From: an uncultured Verrucomicrobiales bacterium
Lineage (GTDB): Bacteria > Verrucomicrobiota > Verrucomicrobiia > Verrucomicrobiales > Akkermansiaceae
Length of the DNA: 62,405 nt
Assembly: GCA_937901085.1 (NCBI GenBank)
Contig: CALCHQ010000004.1
Span: forward strand, 1-62,405
Direction of reading: 5' to 3'
This document shows positions 16,381 to 25,303 of this stretch, in pieces. The notes under the pieces are model-generated. The model ran no database searches. It had not been told where the DNA came from and was given only the letters and a program-made list of their open reading frames with translations. Position 1 is the stretch's first letter, and each line of letters starts with the position of its first letter. The translations under genes were made by a program, and so were the position numbers.

Positions 16381-17487
16381 TTATGCGTTGTTTTTGTTGT
16401 TGAATTTCTTGACGTGGGCCGGCACTTCGTCGGAAATGATGGTGGCTACCCAGGAGAGGTCGCGGGAGTTTTCCAGCGCCAGCTTGATGAGAACCATGAT
16501 GGGGACGGCAAGCAGCATGCCGCAGGGCCCCCATACCCATCCCCAGAAGAGGACGGCGAGCAGAACGACGGAAGTGGCAATGCCGAACTGCTTGCCCAGG
16601 AAGATGGGTTCGATGCCGTTACCGATGGCAAAGTTGATGCCGATGTAGCAGGAGCTGATGATGAGGGCATCTCCCCAGCCGCCCATGAGCAGCGCCATGA
16701 TGATGGGGGGGATGGCGGCTACAATGGAGCCGATGGTGGGGATGTAGTTGAGGACATAGGCGACAACACCCCAGAGGAAGGCAAAGGGTACTTCCATGGC
16801 AGCGCAGGCCCACCAGGCCAGTGCGCCGGTGGTGGCGCTGGCTATGGTCTTGATGAACAGATAACGCTGGATGCCCTGCAGAGCTACCGTGAAGTCCTCT
16901 TTGCCCTTGGAGCTGCTTGGCAGGCGGTGCAGGTTCTTTTTGAAGAGTTTGGCTTCACCCAGCATGAAGGTCATGAGGACGAGGACGAGGGTGCAGGTGG
17001 TCACAAAGGAGATGGCCTGCCCGGAGATGGCCTGCACCATGCTGACCAGCTGCTGGGTGTCGAAGAGGTCCTGGGGAGAGCGGACCATGGCACGTGCCTG
17101 TTCTTCCAGCCCGAAGTTGCCCAGCCAGGCCATGAGTTCGTTGTACTTTTCGGCAATGCGGACGGTGAAGTCCCCTTGAAGGGTGGCCTTCATGTCGGCC
17201 GCCAGGTAATTGATGATGCTGGCCACACCGAAGAGGATGCCGCCGTCTGCGATGACGGTGCAGGCCACGGCCAGCCAGTGGGGAAAACGCAGGTATTTGC
17301 TCAGCAGTTTGGTGATGGAGTAGCTGATGATGGCCAGGAAACTTGCCATGAGGATGGGCAGCAGCACGCTGCGGGCTGCCTGCAGGCCGAGGATGACAAT
17401 GACGGCAGCCGCCGCAGTCAGGAGGAAACGCGCGCCTTCTCCGAAATAGTGCGGGAACTCATTCTGGGGGGTGGGGGGCTCGGTCAT
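16381..17487 (-). CDS. AI-2E family (PerM/YdiK-type) transporter
   Basis: This 368-residue polytopic membrane protein of the UPF0118/AI-2E exporter family has hydrophobic segments at the N-terminus, a soluble central stretch (about residues 85-140) and a C-terminal cluster. That cluster contains ALLMGGWGDALIISSCYIG and GNGIEPIFLGKQFG, a recognisable family signature. Some relatives export autoinducer-2 or act as Na+/H+ antiporters; the substrate cannot be read from sequence. It is first in a two-gene operon with lysA, and lysine export or pH balance is only a guess. Confidence 0.87.
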   Translation of the reverse strand: MTEPPTPQNEFPHYFGEGARFLLTAAAAVIVILGLQAARSVLLPILMASFLAIISYSITKLLSKYLRFPHWLAVACTVIADGGILFGVASIINYLAADMKATLQGDFTVRIAEKYNELMAWLGNFGLEEQARAMVRSPQDLFDTQQLVSMVQAISGQAISFVTTCTLVLVLMTFMLGEAKLFKKNLHRLPSSSKGKEDFTVALQGIQRYLFIKTIASATTGALAWWACAAMEVPFAFLWGVVAYVLNYIPTIGSIVAAIPPIIMALLMGGWGDALIISSCYIGINFAIGNGIEPIFLGKQFGIATSVVLLAVLFWGWVWGPCGMLLAVPIMVLIKLALENSRDLSWVATIISDEVPAHVKKFNNKNNA

Positions 17488-17499
17488 AAAATCGCGGCT

Positions 17500-17528
17500 A
17501 TTTTACACAGGCCGGGATTCTATTTCAA
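17500..17528 (-). promoter_or_regulatory. Promoter of the transporter-lysA operon
   Basis: On the minus strand, TTGAAA (17523-17528), a 17-bp spacer and TAAAAT (17500-17505), ending 12 nt before the ATG at 17487. Confidence 0.65.
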
Positions 17529-17565
17529 GCGGAATTGCGTCTATATGCCTAAAAAAAAGCAGATT

Positions 17566-20085
17566 TCAGGCATCGGGCGCGGTGTCGGGCCAGTCGTGCC
17601 TGGGGTAGCGGCCCGCCAGGTCCTTTTTCATCTGCGGGTATCCATTGCGCCAGAACGAGGCCAGGTCGCTGGTAATCTGGTAAGGCCGCTGGTTGGGGGC
17701 CAGGATTTCCACCAGGCATTTCACGCGGCCTTCTGCCACGGTAGGGGTGTGCGGCACGCCGAAGAGCAGCTGGCATTTGAGCCCGAACACCGGAGTGCCG
17801 TCCTCGCGGTAGAGCAGCTTGACTTCACGCCCGTTGGGCAGCTTGATGGCCTTGGGTGCATATTTGTTCAGGCATTCTCGCTGCCAGGGGGAGAGCCATT
17901 CGCCCAGGATGGGCAGCACCGGGCGGTTCTGGATATCCTTGTAACAGACGGCCTGTTCGCAGAGCATGGTGATGGCCACCAGCCTGTCTTCCTCCTCAAA
18001 AGGGGGCAGTTCCAGCTCCGGCATCGCGGTGCGCAGGCAGGTAAGGCGGTTAATCCATTGCAGCACATGCCCATCCCATCCTTCCAGACGCAGGTTGCCG
18101 CGTACCACCTGTTCAGCCAGCAGCGGTGCGGCGGCATCGGAGCTGGCATCCCCGGTTTCCTTTTCGGAAAGCACCAGGTCGCGGTAGAGGCAGCGGTGGT
18201 AATTCAGCACACGCTTGCGGGCGGGGTCATAGACGGCGATGTCATCCTCTGTGGTGCATAAATCAGCAGCCTGCAGCAGGGTGCAGCGGCTCAACTTCGT
18301 TTCCACATTCCGGCCGCCTATTTCCGCGATGCCGGCTGCCAGGAATATGCCGGCGCGGCTGGCTACGGAATCGGGGGAGATGCTGCCGCTGCGGCGCTTG
18401 CAGAGTCTTGCGGTGCCGGTGGCGGTGCTGTTGCGGGCGGCTACCTGCTCCGGGAAACTGCCCAGCAGCCCTGCAATGATGCCCGGCCGGCGTGTTTCGA
18501 AATCGGGGGCGCTCGCCTGCTCACGGGAAAGCTGCCGGAAACTCTGGGCTACCTCCCGCGCGGATCGGGCCATGATACCCAGGCGGCTGCATTCCTGCGG
18601 GTTGAAGTTCAGGGCGGCGGCCTGTTCCACGGCACGCCATTCGGCCTGGAAATCCGTATAATCGCCCTCGTGGTGCAGCGAATCGGCCAGTCCGCTGGCC
18701 AGTGCTACCGGCTCACCCTGAAGCAGGGCTGCTATGGCCGCCATTTCGGGCAGGCATTCCTGCTCCTGCCCTGCCACCATGAGCCGGGATAAGACCGGGG
18801 GCAGAGGGTGTTGCAGCATGCGACGGCCTGTGGCGGTAAGCCCCTGGGCATCGGCCGCCCCCAGGGATTCCAGCAGCTGCCAGGCGCGGGTGGTTCCGGC
18901 CTCGGTGGGGGCATCGGGCCAGGGGAAATGGCGGATGTCGGCCAGATTCCGGCAGCCCCAGGCCAGCAGGTTCAGGAAAGCCTGCGAAATGTCTGCCCTG
19001 TGAACTTCCGGCGCGGGGAAGGCAGCGCGGCGGCGGTGGTCGGCCTCGCTCCACAGGCGGATGCAGCGTCCCGGCCCCAGACGCCCGGCTCGCCCGGTGC
19101 GTTGCTCGGCCTGCGCCTGCGAGATGGGGACAATATGCAGCGTCGATATACCGCGCAGCGGGTCCCACCTTGCTTCACGCGCGGTGCCGCAGTCCACCAC
19201 CGATCGCACCCCCTCGATGGTGAGGGATGTTTCGGCAATGTTGGTGGAAACAATGACCCTCGGCCTGCTACCGCATTCCACCGCCCTTGCCTGGGCATCG
19301 GGCGGCAGCTGGCCATGCAGGGCAAAGACATCGCGCCCCTTCATCCAGCCCACCTGTTCCAGGATTTCCACGGTGCGGCGAATCTCGTAGGCACCGGGGA
19401 GGAAAACCAGTACATCGCCGCTGTCCGGGTGGGTAATCAGCTCCCGCACCGCAGAGGCGCATTGCTCCCAGATCGGGGGCGACTGCACATATCCGGCCTT
19501 GTTGCGAACCGGCACCGGGGGCATGTAGTACGTCTCCACCGGGTACAGGCGTCCCTCGGCGCGCAGTACGGTGGCATGGGGCAGGTAGCCCTGCAACTTA
19601 TCCAGCTCCAGCGTGGCCGACATGACAAAAATGCCGATGTCGGGGCGCTGGCGGCGCTGGAGTTCCAACACACGGGCCAGACACAAATCCCCGCTCAGGC
19701 GGCGTTCATGAACTTCGTCAAAGACAACGGCAGACACGCCGCGCAGCTCCGGGTCTTCCGTCAGGCGGCGTTCCAGAATACCATCGGTCACAAAGAGAAT
19801 ACGCGTGGCGGCACTGCGCTGGGAATCGAAGCGGACAGTATAGCCAACTTCCTGCCCCAGTTTGCACGGGAACTGCCGCGCCGCATATCCGGCCAGCAGG
19901 CGGGCGGCCAGACGGCGCGGCTGCACCACGATGATGCAGCCCTTTTCTCCCCATCCGGCCTCCATCAGCATGCCCGGTACGCGGGTGGATTTGCCGCTGC
20001 CCGTGGGCGCGCTCAGCAACACGCAGAAGCCCGGTTGCTGCACGGCTTTCAGGATGTCGCCGCGTATCTGTTCGATGGGTAACAT
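17566..20085 (-). CDS. hrpB: ATP-dependent helicase HrpB
   Basis: This 839-residue DEAH/RHA-type helicase has LSAPTGSGKSTRVPG (Walker A), VFDEVHERRLSGDL (DEVH), VMSATLEL, STNIAETSLTIEGV and QRTGRAGRLGPGRC, followed by helicase-associated and HrpB C-terminal domains ending near RYPRHDWPD. Its role in bacteria is poorly defined, probably RNA remodelling. An in-frame ATG at 20097 overlaps the -10 box (TACAATG), so the ATG at 20085 (MLPIEQIRGD) is preferred. It is monocistronic and diverges from the 20203 phosphoesterase. Confidence 0.92.
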   Translation of the reverse strand: MLPIEQIRGDILKAVQQPGFCVLLSAPTGSGKSTRVPGMLMEAGWGEKGCIIVVQPRRLAARLLAGYAARQFPCKLGQEVGYTVRFDSQRSAATRILFVTDGILERRLTEDPELRGVSAVVFDEVHERRLSGDLCLARVLELQRRQRPDIGIFVMSATLELDKLQGYLPHATVLRAEGRLYPVETYYMPPVPVRNKAGYVQSPPIWEQCASAVRELITHPDSGDVLVFLPGAYEIRRTVEILEQVGWMKGRDVFALHGQLPPDAQARAVECGSRPRVIVSTNIAETSLTIEGVRSVVDCGTAREARWDPLRGISTLHIVPISQAQAEQRTGRAGRLGPGRCIRLWSEADHRRRAAFPAPEVHRADISQAFLNLLAWGCRNLADIRHFPWPDAPTEAGTTRAWQLLESLGAADAQGLTATGRRMLQHPLPPVLSRLMVAGQEQECLPEMAAIAALLQGEPVALASGLADSLHHEGDYTDFQAEWRAVEQAAALNFNPQECSRLGIMARSAREVAQSFRQLSREQASAPDFETRRPGIIAGLLGSFPEQVAARNSTATGTARLCKRRSGSISPDSVASRAGIFLAAGIAEIGGRNVETKLSRCTLLQAADLCTTEDDIAVYDPARKRVLNYHRCLYRDLVLSEKETGDASSDAAAPLLAEQVVRGNLRLEGWDGHVLQWINRLTCLRTAMPELELPPFEEEDRLVAITMLCEQAVCYKDIQNRPVLPILGEWLSPWQRECLNKYAPKAIKLPNGREVKLLYREDGTPVFGLKCQLLFGVPHTPTVAEGRVKCLVEILAPNQRPYQITSDLASFWRNGYPQMKKDLAGRYPRHDWPDTAPDA

Positions 20086-20095
20086 GTGTGGCCGC

Positions 20096-20125
20096 ATTGT
20101 ACACTATGCAGGTCGGGGAAGTCAA
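20096..20125 (-). promoter_or_regulatory. Promoter of hrpB
   Basis: On the minus strand, TTGACT (20120-20125), an 18-bp spacer and TACAAT (20096-20101). The -10 ends 10 nt before the ATG at 20085. Confidence 0.6.
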
Positions 20126-20160
20126 GGGGCTGCCGGAATGCAAAAGCTGAAATTCAGGAC

Positions 20161-20189
20161 TTGCAGAGCAGGGGCGGATATGGTATAAA
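20161..20189 (+). promoter_or_regulatory. Promoter of the phosphoesterase-lptG-HAD operon
   Basis: TTGCAG (20161-20166), a 17-bp spacer and TATAAA (20184-20189), 13 nt before the ATG at 20203. The expected leader is about 6 nt. Confidence 0.6.
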
Positions 20190-20202
20190 GTATGAGTTAC
20201 CT

Positions 20203-20997
20203 ATGCCGAAAACTGCGGTCATCAGTGATATTCACTCGAATTTGCACGCACTCTACGCCGTCATGGCCGATTACCAGTGCGAGCAATGCTCCGATGTGGT
20301 GTGCCTGGGCGACGTAGTAGGCTATAATGCTTATCCTCAGGAATGCGTGAACGAAATACGGGCCATCGGCTGCCCGGTGGTCAAGGGAAATCACGATGAG
20401 GAAGTGGTGCGCTTTGCCATGGCTATGCGGGACCCGGAATTGCGCCAGGCTCTGGAAGTGCGGATGAATCCTGTTGCCCGCCAGGCGATGGAATGGAATG
20501 CCTCCTGCCTCAATGAGGAAAGCCTCACCTGGCTGCGCCGTCTGCCCTTGCAGCGTATCGAACGTTCCCGCTTTGCCATGGTGCATTCGAGCCTGGAGCA
20601 GCCGCAGGCCTGGAACTACATTCTCAATGCCAACGATGCCACGGGCGATTTCAACCGCCTGTTCCTTTCGCTCTGCTTCCATGGCCATACCCACCAGCCC
20701 CGCGTGTTTTCCTGGGACGGGCATCACGCCGTTGAACATCCGGAATACTGGCGCGAGCTGAACGAAGCGGGGCAGGTCGTCGTTCCCCTGCAGCTGGGGC
20801 GGAAATATTTTATCAATGTGGGTTCGGTGGGGCAGCCTCGCGATGGTGACCCCCGCGCCTGTTACGCCATTTATGACTCCGACGCGGCAACGGTGACTCT
20901 GCGCCGCGTGGAATACGACGTGGCATCTGCCCAGCAGGCGGTGCTTGCCGTAGGACTTCCGGACTATCTGGCAGAGCGCCTGGGAACCGGCCAGTAA
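20203..20997 (+). CDS. YfcE-like metallophosphoesterase
   Basis: This 264-residue calcineurin-like phosphoesterase has ISDIHSNLHAL (D-x-H), CLGDVVGYNAYP (GD), KGNHDEEV (GNHD) and FHGHTHQPRVF (GHTH). NVGSVGQPRDGDPRA resembles the C-terminal signature of small single-domain phosphatases related to YfcE and the serine/threonine phosphatase-like group. The substrate is unknown. It is probably first in an operon with lptG (36 nt downstream) and the HAD gene. Confidence 0.88.
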   Translation: MPKTAVISDIHSNLHALYAVMADYQCEQCSDVVCLGDVVGYNAYPQECVNEIRAIGCPVVKGNHDEEVVRFAMAMRDPELRQALEVRMNPVARQAMEWNASCLNEESLTWLRRLPLQRIERSRFAMVHSSLEQPQAWNYILNANDATGDFNRLFLSLCFHGHTHQPRVFSWDGHHAVEHPEYWRELNEAGQVVVPLQLGRKYFINVGSVGQPRDGDPRACYAIYDSDAATVTLRRVEYDVASAQQAVLAVGLPDYLAERLGTGQ

Positions 20998-21033
20998 TCT
21001 CTAACATTCCTTTTTTTTAATCACTTTCTCTCC

Positions 21034-22395
21034 ATGTCATTCATACAGCGAATACTACCTGCCCTTATCCTCCTTGTCCTGGGGGCGCTGCTGGCTCTCT
21101 ACATCGTCCCCATCGAACTGGAACAGATGCGCTGGGAAGTGCCGGGCATGCCCTCCACCTACCCGGTAGAACAGCTCTGCCGCCCGGTTCTGCTGGCGCT
21201 GCTCTGCTTCCTCCCCTTCATCGGCGCCGTGTGCTACGCCTTCATGGGCACCATGGACCGTTACATGACTCGTAACTTTGTCTCCTACTTCCTGATGTGT
21301 ACGCTTATCCTGCTGCTCATCTACATCCTGGCAGACTTTACGGAAAACATGGAACGCTTCCGTTCCCGCTTTGAGGACCCCGTGCTTCAGGCCTTGCATT
21401 TCTACGGCACCCAGCTGCCGATGTTCCTGTATCAGATCCTGCCCTACACCCTGCTCATGGGCACTCTCTGGTGCCTCAGTAAACTGTGCGGCGGCAGCGA
21501 AATCGTCGGCATGCTGCAATCCGGGCGTTCTCTGCTGCGCGTGTGCCGCCCCATCTTCATCATGGCGGCGCTGGTGTCGCTGGCCTATGGCATCTGCGGT
21601 TTCCACTGGGCCCCCAGCGGCTCGCAGTACCGCCAGCTGGTGATGAAGAAGCAGACCAATCCGGACGGCTCTCCCATGCCCATTGTCTATCGCAGCGATG
21701 CGACCTCGCGCATCTGGCGCATCACCTCCCCCGCGCCGGTGACCAGTCCGGGAGCCCCCATGCGGGGCGTGACCATCGACCAGTTCGACCCCAAGGTGCG
21801 CGGTCGGCAGCTCAAGCAGTTCCGGGCTGAGCAGGCCGTGTGGGACAAGGAATCCTCCACATGGACGCTGAGCAACGTCTATGTACGCGAAATGGTTGCT
21901 CCGGGCGTGCGCCCCAAGGACGATGCATTCGAAGAATCCCTGACCGTGGACTTTGCCGAAAAGCCCTACCAGATTATCAGCCCCGGCCACGACGGCCGCA
22001 TTGACTCCATGGGTACATCGGCTCTGTACGAATACATCTCCTCCGGCGCCGGTTCGCGGGAAGACCGCCGGAAAAAACGCACCGAATGGCATGTCCGCAT
22101 TGCCCGCATCTTCTCCTGCATGGTACTCGTGCTGATGGCCATTCCCAGCGCCGTCACTTTCCAGCGCCGCGGCACCATGAAAGGCATCGGCATTGCCGTG
22201 CTGCTGGCAGCCCTCATGCTCTTCCTCTACCGCGTCTTCCCCTCGCTGGGTGAAGCCGGTGTGCTGGGTGCGTGGCTCAGCGCGTGGATTCCCAATTTCC
22301 TCTATATCCTGATAGCCATCTACTTCTTCCTCAAGAACCTGGCTCACCGCTCCGCTGCGGAGTGGCTGCGCGCCAAACTGAAAGGCGAACCCTGA
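21034..22395 (+). CDS. lptG: LPS export permease LptG/LptF family, N-terminally extended
   Basis: This 453-residue YjgP/YjgQ-family permease is longer than the usual 360. An extra N-terminal part of about 75 residues carries two hydrophobic segments (LILLVLGALLALYIVP and a second near residues 50-70) before the normal first helix starting at MDRYMTRNFVSYFLM. A periplasmic domain and three C-terminal helices follow. It probably pairs with the 8116-9339 protein and LptB. The F/G assignment between the two is inferred, with this longer form taken as LptG. No lptA, lptB or lptC is in the window. Confidence 0.82.
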   Translation: MSFIQRILPALILLVLGALLALYIVPIELEQMRWEVPGMPSTYPVEQLCRPVLLALLCFLPFIGAVCYAFMGTMDRYMTRNFVSYFLMCTLILLLIYILADFTENMERFRSRFEDPVLQALHFYGTQLPMFLYQILPYTLLMGTLWCLSKLCGGSEIVGMLQSGRSLLRVCRPIFIMAALVSLAYGICGFHWAPSGSQYRQLVMKKQTNPDGSPMPIVYRSDATSRIWRITSPAPVTSPGAPMRGVTIDQFDPKVRGRQLKQFRAEQAVWDKESSTWTLSNVYVREMVAPGVRPKDDAFEESLTVDFAEKPYQIISPGHDGRIDSMGTSALYEYISSGAGSREDRRKKRTEWHVRIARIFSCMVLVLMAIPSAVTFQRRGTMKGIGIAVLLAALMLFLYRVFPSLGEAGVLGAWLSAWIPNFLYILIAIYFFLKNLAHRSAAEWLRAKLKGEP

Positions 22396-22405
22396 CAGAG
22401 AACCC

Positions 22406-23059
22406 ATGCAGCGACCCAGGGGTATCATCTTTGATTTCGACGGCGTACTCGTGGATACTGAGTGGGCCATCTACCAATCGTGGGTTCATCTCTTTGCACG
22501 CGAGGGGCAGGAAATCCCCATTCCCGTCTATTCACCTTGCCTGGGGGCAGGCTACACCCATTGGAACCCTGCGGATTATCTGGAAGAACTGACTGGCAAG
22601 CGCTACGACTGGGAAAAGGAAACTCCCGCCCGCCAGGCCATGCTGGAAGCCGACCTGGAACGCATGGGGCTGATGGATGGAGCGCTGGATCTCCTGGACT
22701 GGTGTGAGGCACAGGGCATAGGGCTTACCGTAGCCTCCTCCTCCTCCCGGCGCTGGGTACAGGGCTGGCTGGAACGGCTGGGCATCTACCATCGCTTTGC
22801 CGGTGTGTTCACGAGAACCGACGGATACGCCGTCAAACCCTCCCCGGCGCTCTTTGAAGCTGCCCGCCTGTGCCTTGGCCTGGAGAAAGAGGAATGCCTC
22901 ATCGTGGAGGACTCCGAAAATGGCACCGTCGCCGCGCAGAATGCGGGAATTCCCTGTATCGCCATCCCCAACCGCATGACGGCAGGCTGCGATTTCTCTC
23001 GCGCAGCCTATCGTTGCGACTCACTTCGTTCCATGCTGGACACGCTCCGTTCGCTCTGA
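22406..23059 (+). CDS. HAD phosphatase, beta-phosphoglucomutase-like
   Basis: This 217-residue HAD superfamily hydrolase has IIFDFDGVLVDTEW (nucleophile Asp and acid/base Asp), TVASSSSRRWV (motif II), KPSPALFEAA (motif III lysine) and IVEDSENGTVAAQNAG (motif IV acidic pair). A helical cap lies between motifs I and II, as in subclass IA enzymes. Possible activities are sugar-phosphate phosphatase or beta-phosphoglucomutase. It starts 10 nt after lptG and is likely cotranscribed. Confidence 0.87.
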   Translation: MQRPRGIIFDFDGVLVDTEWAIYQSWVHLFAREGQEIPIPVYSPCLGAGYTHWNPADYLEELTGKRYDWEKETPARQAMLEADLERMGLMDGALDLLDWCEAQGIGLTVASSSSRRWVQGWLERLGIYHRFAGVFTRTDGYAVKPSPALFEAARLCLGLEKEECLIVEDSENGTVAAQNAGIPCIAIPNRMTAGCDFSRAAYRCDSLRSMLDTLRSL

Positions 23060-23128
23060 ATATCAATGAACTATTGCAAACGGAAAGCCGTATGAAACAA
23101 AAAATGGTAAAAAAGTACAAATTTTGGC

Positions 23129-23157
23129 TTGCATTGCAGCAGGAACTGGTGTAAACT
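23129..23157 (+). promoter_or_regulatory. Promoter of the tRNA-Phe/tRNA-Pro pair
   Basis: TTGCAT (23129-23134), a 17-bp spacer and TAAACT (23152-23157), 35 nt before the tRNA-Phe gene. Confidence 0.6.
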
Positions 23158-23192
23158 CCTGCCGCACCCCGCATCAGGCGGGCTTGCAGAAT

Positions 23193-23265
23193 GGCTCGGT
23201 AGCTCAGTTGGTAGAGCAGCGGATTGAAAATCCGCGTGTCGGCGGTTCGATCCCGTCCCGAGCCA
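23193..23265 (+). tRNA. tRNA-Phe (GAA)
   Basis: A 73-nt cloverleaf. Acceptor stem GGCTCGG pairs with CCGAGCC (23258-23264), discriminator A. The anticodon stem GCGGA/TCCGC encloses loop TTGAAAA, anticodon GAA. The D-loop AGCTCAGTTGGTAGAGC and T-loop TTCGATC are normal. CCA is not encoded. A T-run follows directly. Confidence 0.97.
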
Positions 23266-23307
23266 TTTTTTTTATGCCCTTGTGGCGCGAAAATTTGCTC
23301 TTCCCAT

Positions 23308-23381
23308 CGGGGTGTAGCTCAGCCTGGTAGAGCGCCAGCTTTGGGAGCTGGATGTCGCAGGTTCGAATCCTGTCGCCCCGA
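23308..23381 (+). tRNA. tRNA-Pro (UGG)
   Basis: A 74-nt cloverleaf. Acceptor stem CGGGGTG pairs with CGCCCCG (one G-U), discriminator A. The anticodon stem CCAGC/GCTGG encloses TTTGGGA, anticodon TGG. CCA is not encoded. Immediately followed by a TTCC tandem repeat. Confidence 0.97.
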
Positions 23382-23384
23382 TCT

Positions 23385-23403
23385 TTCCTTCCTTCCTTCC
23401 TTC
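23385..23403. repeat. TTCC tetranucleotide tandem repeat
   Basis: Four perfect TTCC units plus a partial unit, starting 4 nt after tRNA-Pro. It is short, lies outside any gene, and could vary by slippage. Confidence 0.85.
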
Positions 23404-23494
23404 TAGTGGGACTCATTCCACAATTATTGCAGAAGAGCCCAAAACCCTTTCAAAATACCGAGTTTGTTTGCTATGTTGCGAGTACACATAAGGG

Positions 23495-23523
23495 TTGCAT
23501 TTGTTAATTGTTTGTGATATAAG
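23495..23523 (+). promoter_or_regulatory. Promoter of the YeiH-type gene
   Basis: TTGCAT (23495-23500), a 17-bp spacer and TATAAG (23518-23523), ending 13 nt before the ATG at 23537. Confidence 0.6.
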
Positions 23524-23536
23524 GCGCCGCAATTTC

Positions 23537-24577
23537 ATGGATAAAACAAAGAAAGCCGCCTTTTTTTCAGGGATTCTGCTCATCGTGCTGTTTGCATGCA
23601 CGGCCACGCTTGTGGCAGGATTTGAGTGGGTGAAGATACTGAGACTGAGCCCTCTGATTGTCGGTATCATTCTGGGTATGGTGTATGCGAATACCCTCAG
23701 GAAGCAAGTGCCGACTGAGTGGAATCCTGGCATAGCATTTTGTACTCGGCAGGTGTTACGCACAGGTATCGTGTTGTATGGCTTTCAAATTACAGTGAGT
23801 GACGTGCTGGCTGTGGGCTTGCCCGCTATCGTGGTGGATGTAGTGGTGGTGAGTTTTACACTTATTCTGGGAGTGGTACTGGGACGTTTGCTGAAGATGG
23901 ATTCGCAAACAGCCCTGCTTACATCCGTGGGAAGCTCGATATGCGGTGCTGCGGCCGTGCTTGGGGCCGAACCCGTGGTGAAGGGGGAGCCGTACAAGAC
24001 AGCTGTGGCCGTCTCCACCGTCGTGATTTTCGGTACTGTTGCAATGTTCCTTTATCCTACGCTGTACAGGGCAGGCGTGCTTGATCTGGATGCCGGACAG
24101 ATGGGGCTCTATACCGGGGGTACCCTTCATGAAGTGGCTCACGTGTATGGTGCCGGCGAGGCTATGGATGCTGCTGGGCTTTCTTCGAATTCCATTAAGC
24201 GACCGGCTGTTATCGTGAAGATGGTGCGTGTGATTCTGCTGGCTCCTGTGCTAGTGGTACTCGCTTTCATGCTGTCTCGCAAAAATGCGTCCTCGGGCCC
24301 AGTCAGTAAAATCAGCATGCCCATTTTTCCTTTCCTCTTTTTGGCAGCCATTGGCGTGAACTCGCTGGGGATTATTCCGATGTGGGCGGCTGACTCCATT
24401 CGCACTCTTTCCACCTTCATGCTTACGATGGCTATGACGGCGCTGGGTGTAGAAACGAGTTTTGACAAGTTCTGCAAGGCTGGGCCAAAGCCTTTCCTGT
24501 TGGCTTTGCTGCTGTTCTGCTGGCTGATTTTCGGTGGCTACTGGTTGGTGAAGAGTGTGACACTATTTATTCATTAA
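23537..24577 (+). CDS. YeiH family putative sulfate exporter
   Basis: This 346-residue membrane protein of the UPF0324/YeiH family has about ten hydrophobic helices. The signatures SSICGAAAVLGAEPVVKG and YTGGTLHEVAHVYGAG are characteristic. Relatives are annotated as sulfate exporters or linked to cysteine and sulfonate metabolism; the substrate is not proven. The ATG at 23537 (MDKTKKAAFF) follows a good promoter. The 3' half has less G+C-biased codon use than most core genes here. It is the last recognisable gene before the accessory island, next to tRNA-Pro. Confidence 0.9.
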   Translation: MDKTKKAAFFSGILLIVLFACTATLVAGFEWVKILRLSPLIVGIILGMVYANTLRKQVPTEWNPGIAFCTRQVLRTGIVLYGFQITVSDVLAVGLPAIVVDVVVVSFTLILGVVLGRLLKMDSQTALLTSVGSSICGAAAVLGAEPVVKGEPYKTAVAVSTVVIFGTVAMFLYPTLYRAGVLDLDAGQMGLYTGGTLHEVAHVYGAGEAMDAAGLSSNSIKRPAVIVKMVRVILLAPVLVVLAFMLSRKNASSGPVSKISMPIFPFLFLAAIGVNSLGIIPMWAADSIRTLSTFMLTMAMTALGVETSFDKFCKAGPKPFLLALLLFCWLIFGGYWLVKSVTLFIH

Positions 24578-25256
24578 GGGCCTTTCATAAAAACATCCTT
24601 TCAAAATAGAGGCTCTTACATCTAAAAAAGAGTCGACAAAACTCTTCGATATGCTGATGATGACCTCATCAGGAACGGATGTTCTGATTATACTTTTTCC
24701 AAAGACCTCCCGAGTAGCAGCTCTGGGAAGCCTTCTTTTTGCCTTGGCTGAATTAGTCACATGGCTATGAGACCAAGGGAGGTGATACGATACACCATGG
24801 TATCAGCTGCAAGCTTGCTGCCGGCAAGCTCGTATTGTGCTTCATCGTAATTTCGGATATACATAACTGCTTTGTGTGAGGTTGGTATGTAACATGTGGT
24901 GCTCCTTATCTTCCCGGTGCGATGCGTGTTGATCACCAAGAGAAGAACCTATTGGGCTATACGGTGACAATCCGGAAGGATATCCAGAGCCGTGAGCGCG
25001 AGCTGAAAGATTAGCAGAATGTATATGAACGTACCAAGGTGTATGCGCACTCAGCTTGAGGAAAAAGAACTGTCAAGATGGAGTAAAAAAAGGAAAATGT
25101 TACATTGTCAACTTTCATCTGCCACAAGTGTAAGCGTACAGGGAAAAATTGTGTCGAGTATCGCGATGCCCAAGTGATAATCACAGCTGCTCACCGGCTT
25201 AGTAGAGCCCCCACTTTCTTCGGTATCTAAGACCAGCTGTTTTCATTGTCGCATGG

Positions 25257-25287
25257 TTCAACTTGTGCAAATTTTGCACAAGTTGAA
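25257..25287. repeat. Perfect 31-nt palindrome
   Basis: TTCAACTTGTGCAAA (25257-25271), a single central T, and its exact reverse complement (25273-25287). It lies 16 nt past the end of an interrupted minus-strand frame and has no U-run on either side. It could be an operator, a recombination site or a hairpin at the end of a lost transcript. Confidence 0.9.
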
Positions 25288-25303
25288 ATATCTATGCAAG
25301 AGC

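Noticed and set aside
15139..18261. A very long open frame on the plus strand opposite lysA, the transporter and the end of hrpB
   Set aside because: It mirrors well-supported minus-strand genes, has a Gly/Asp/His-biased translation typical of antisense frames in G+C-rich DNA, and shows no domain.
23204..23416. Short open frames over the two tRNA genes on both strands
   Set aside because: They consist of tRNA sequence in translation; the cloverleaves explain the region.
25257..25287. Palindrome as a Rex or similar known operator
   Set aside because: TTGTG and CACAA are 9 nt apart rather than the 8 of Rex sites, and the arms extend well beyond that core, so no known operator is claimed.
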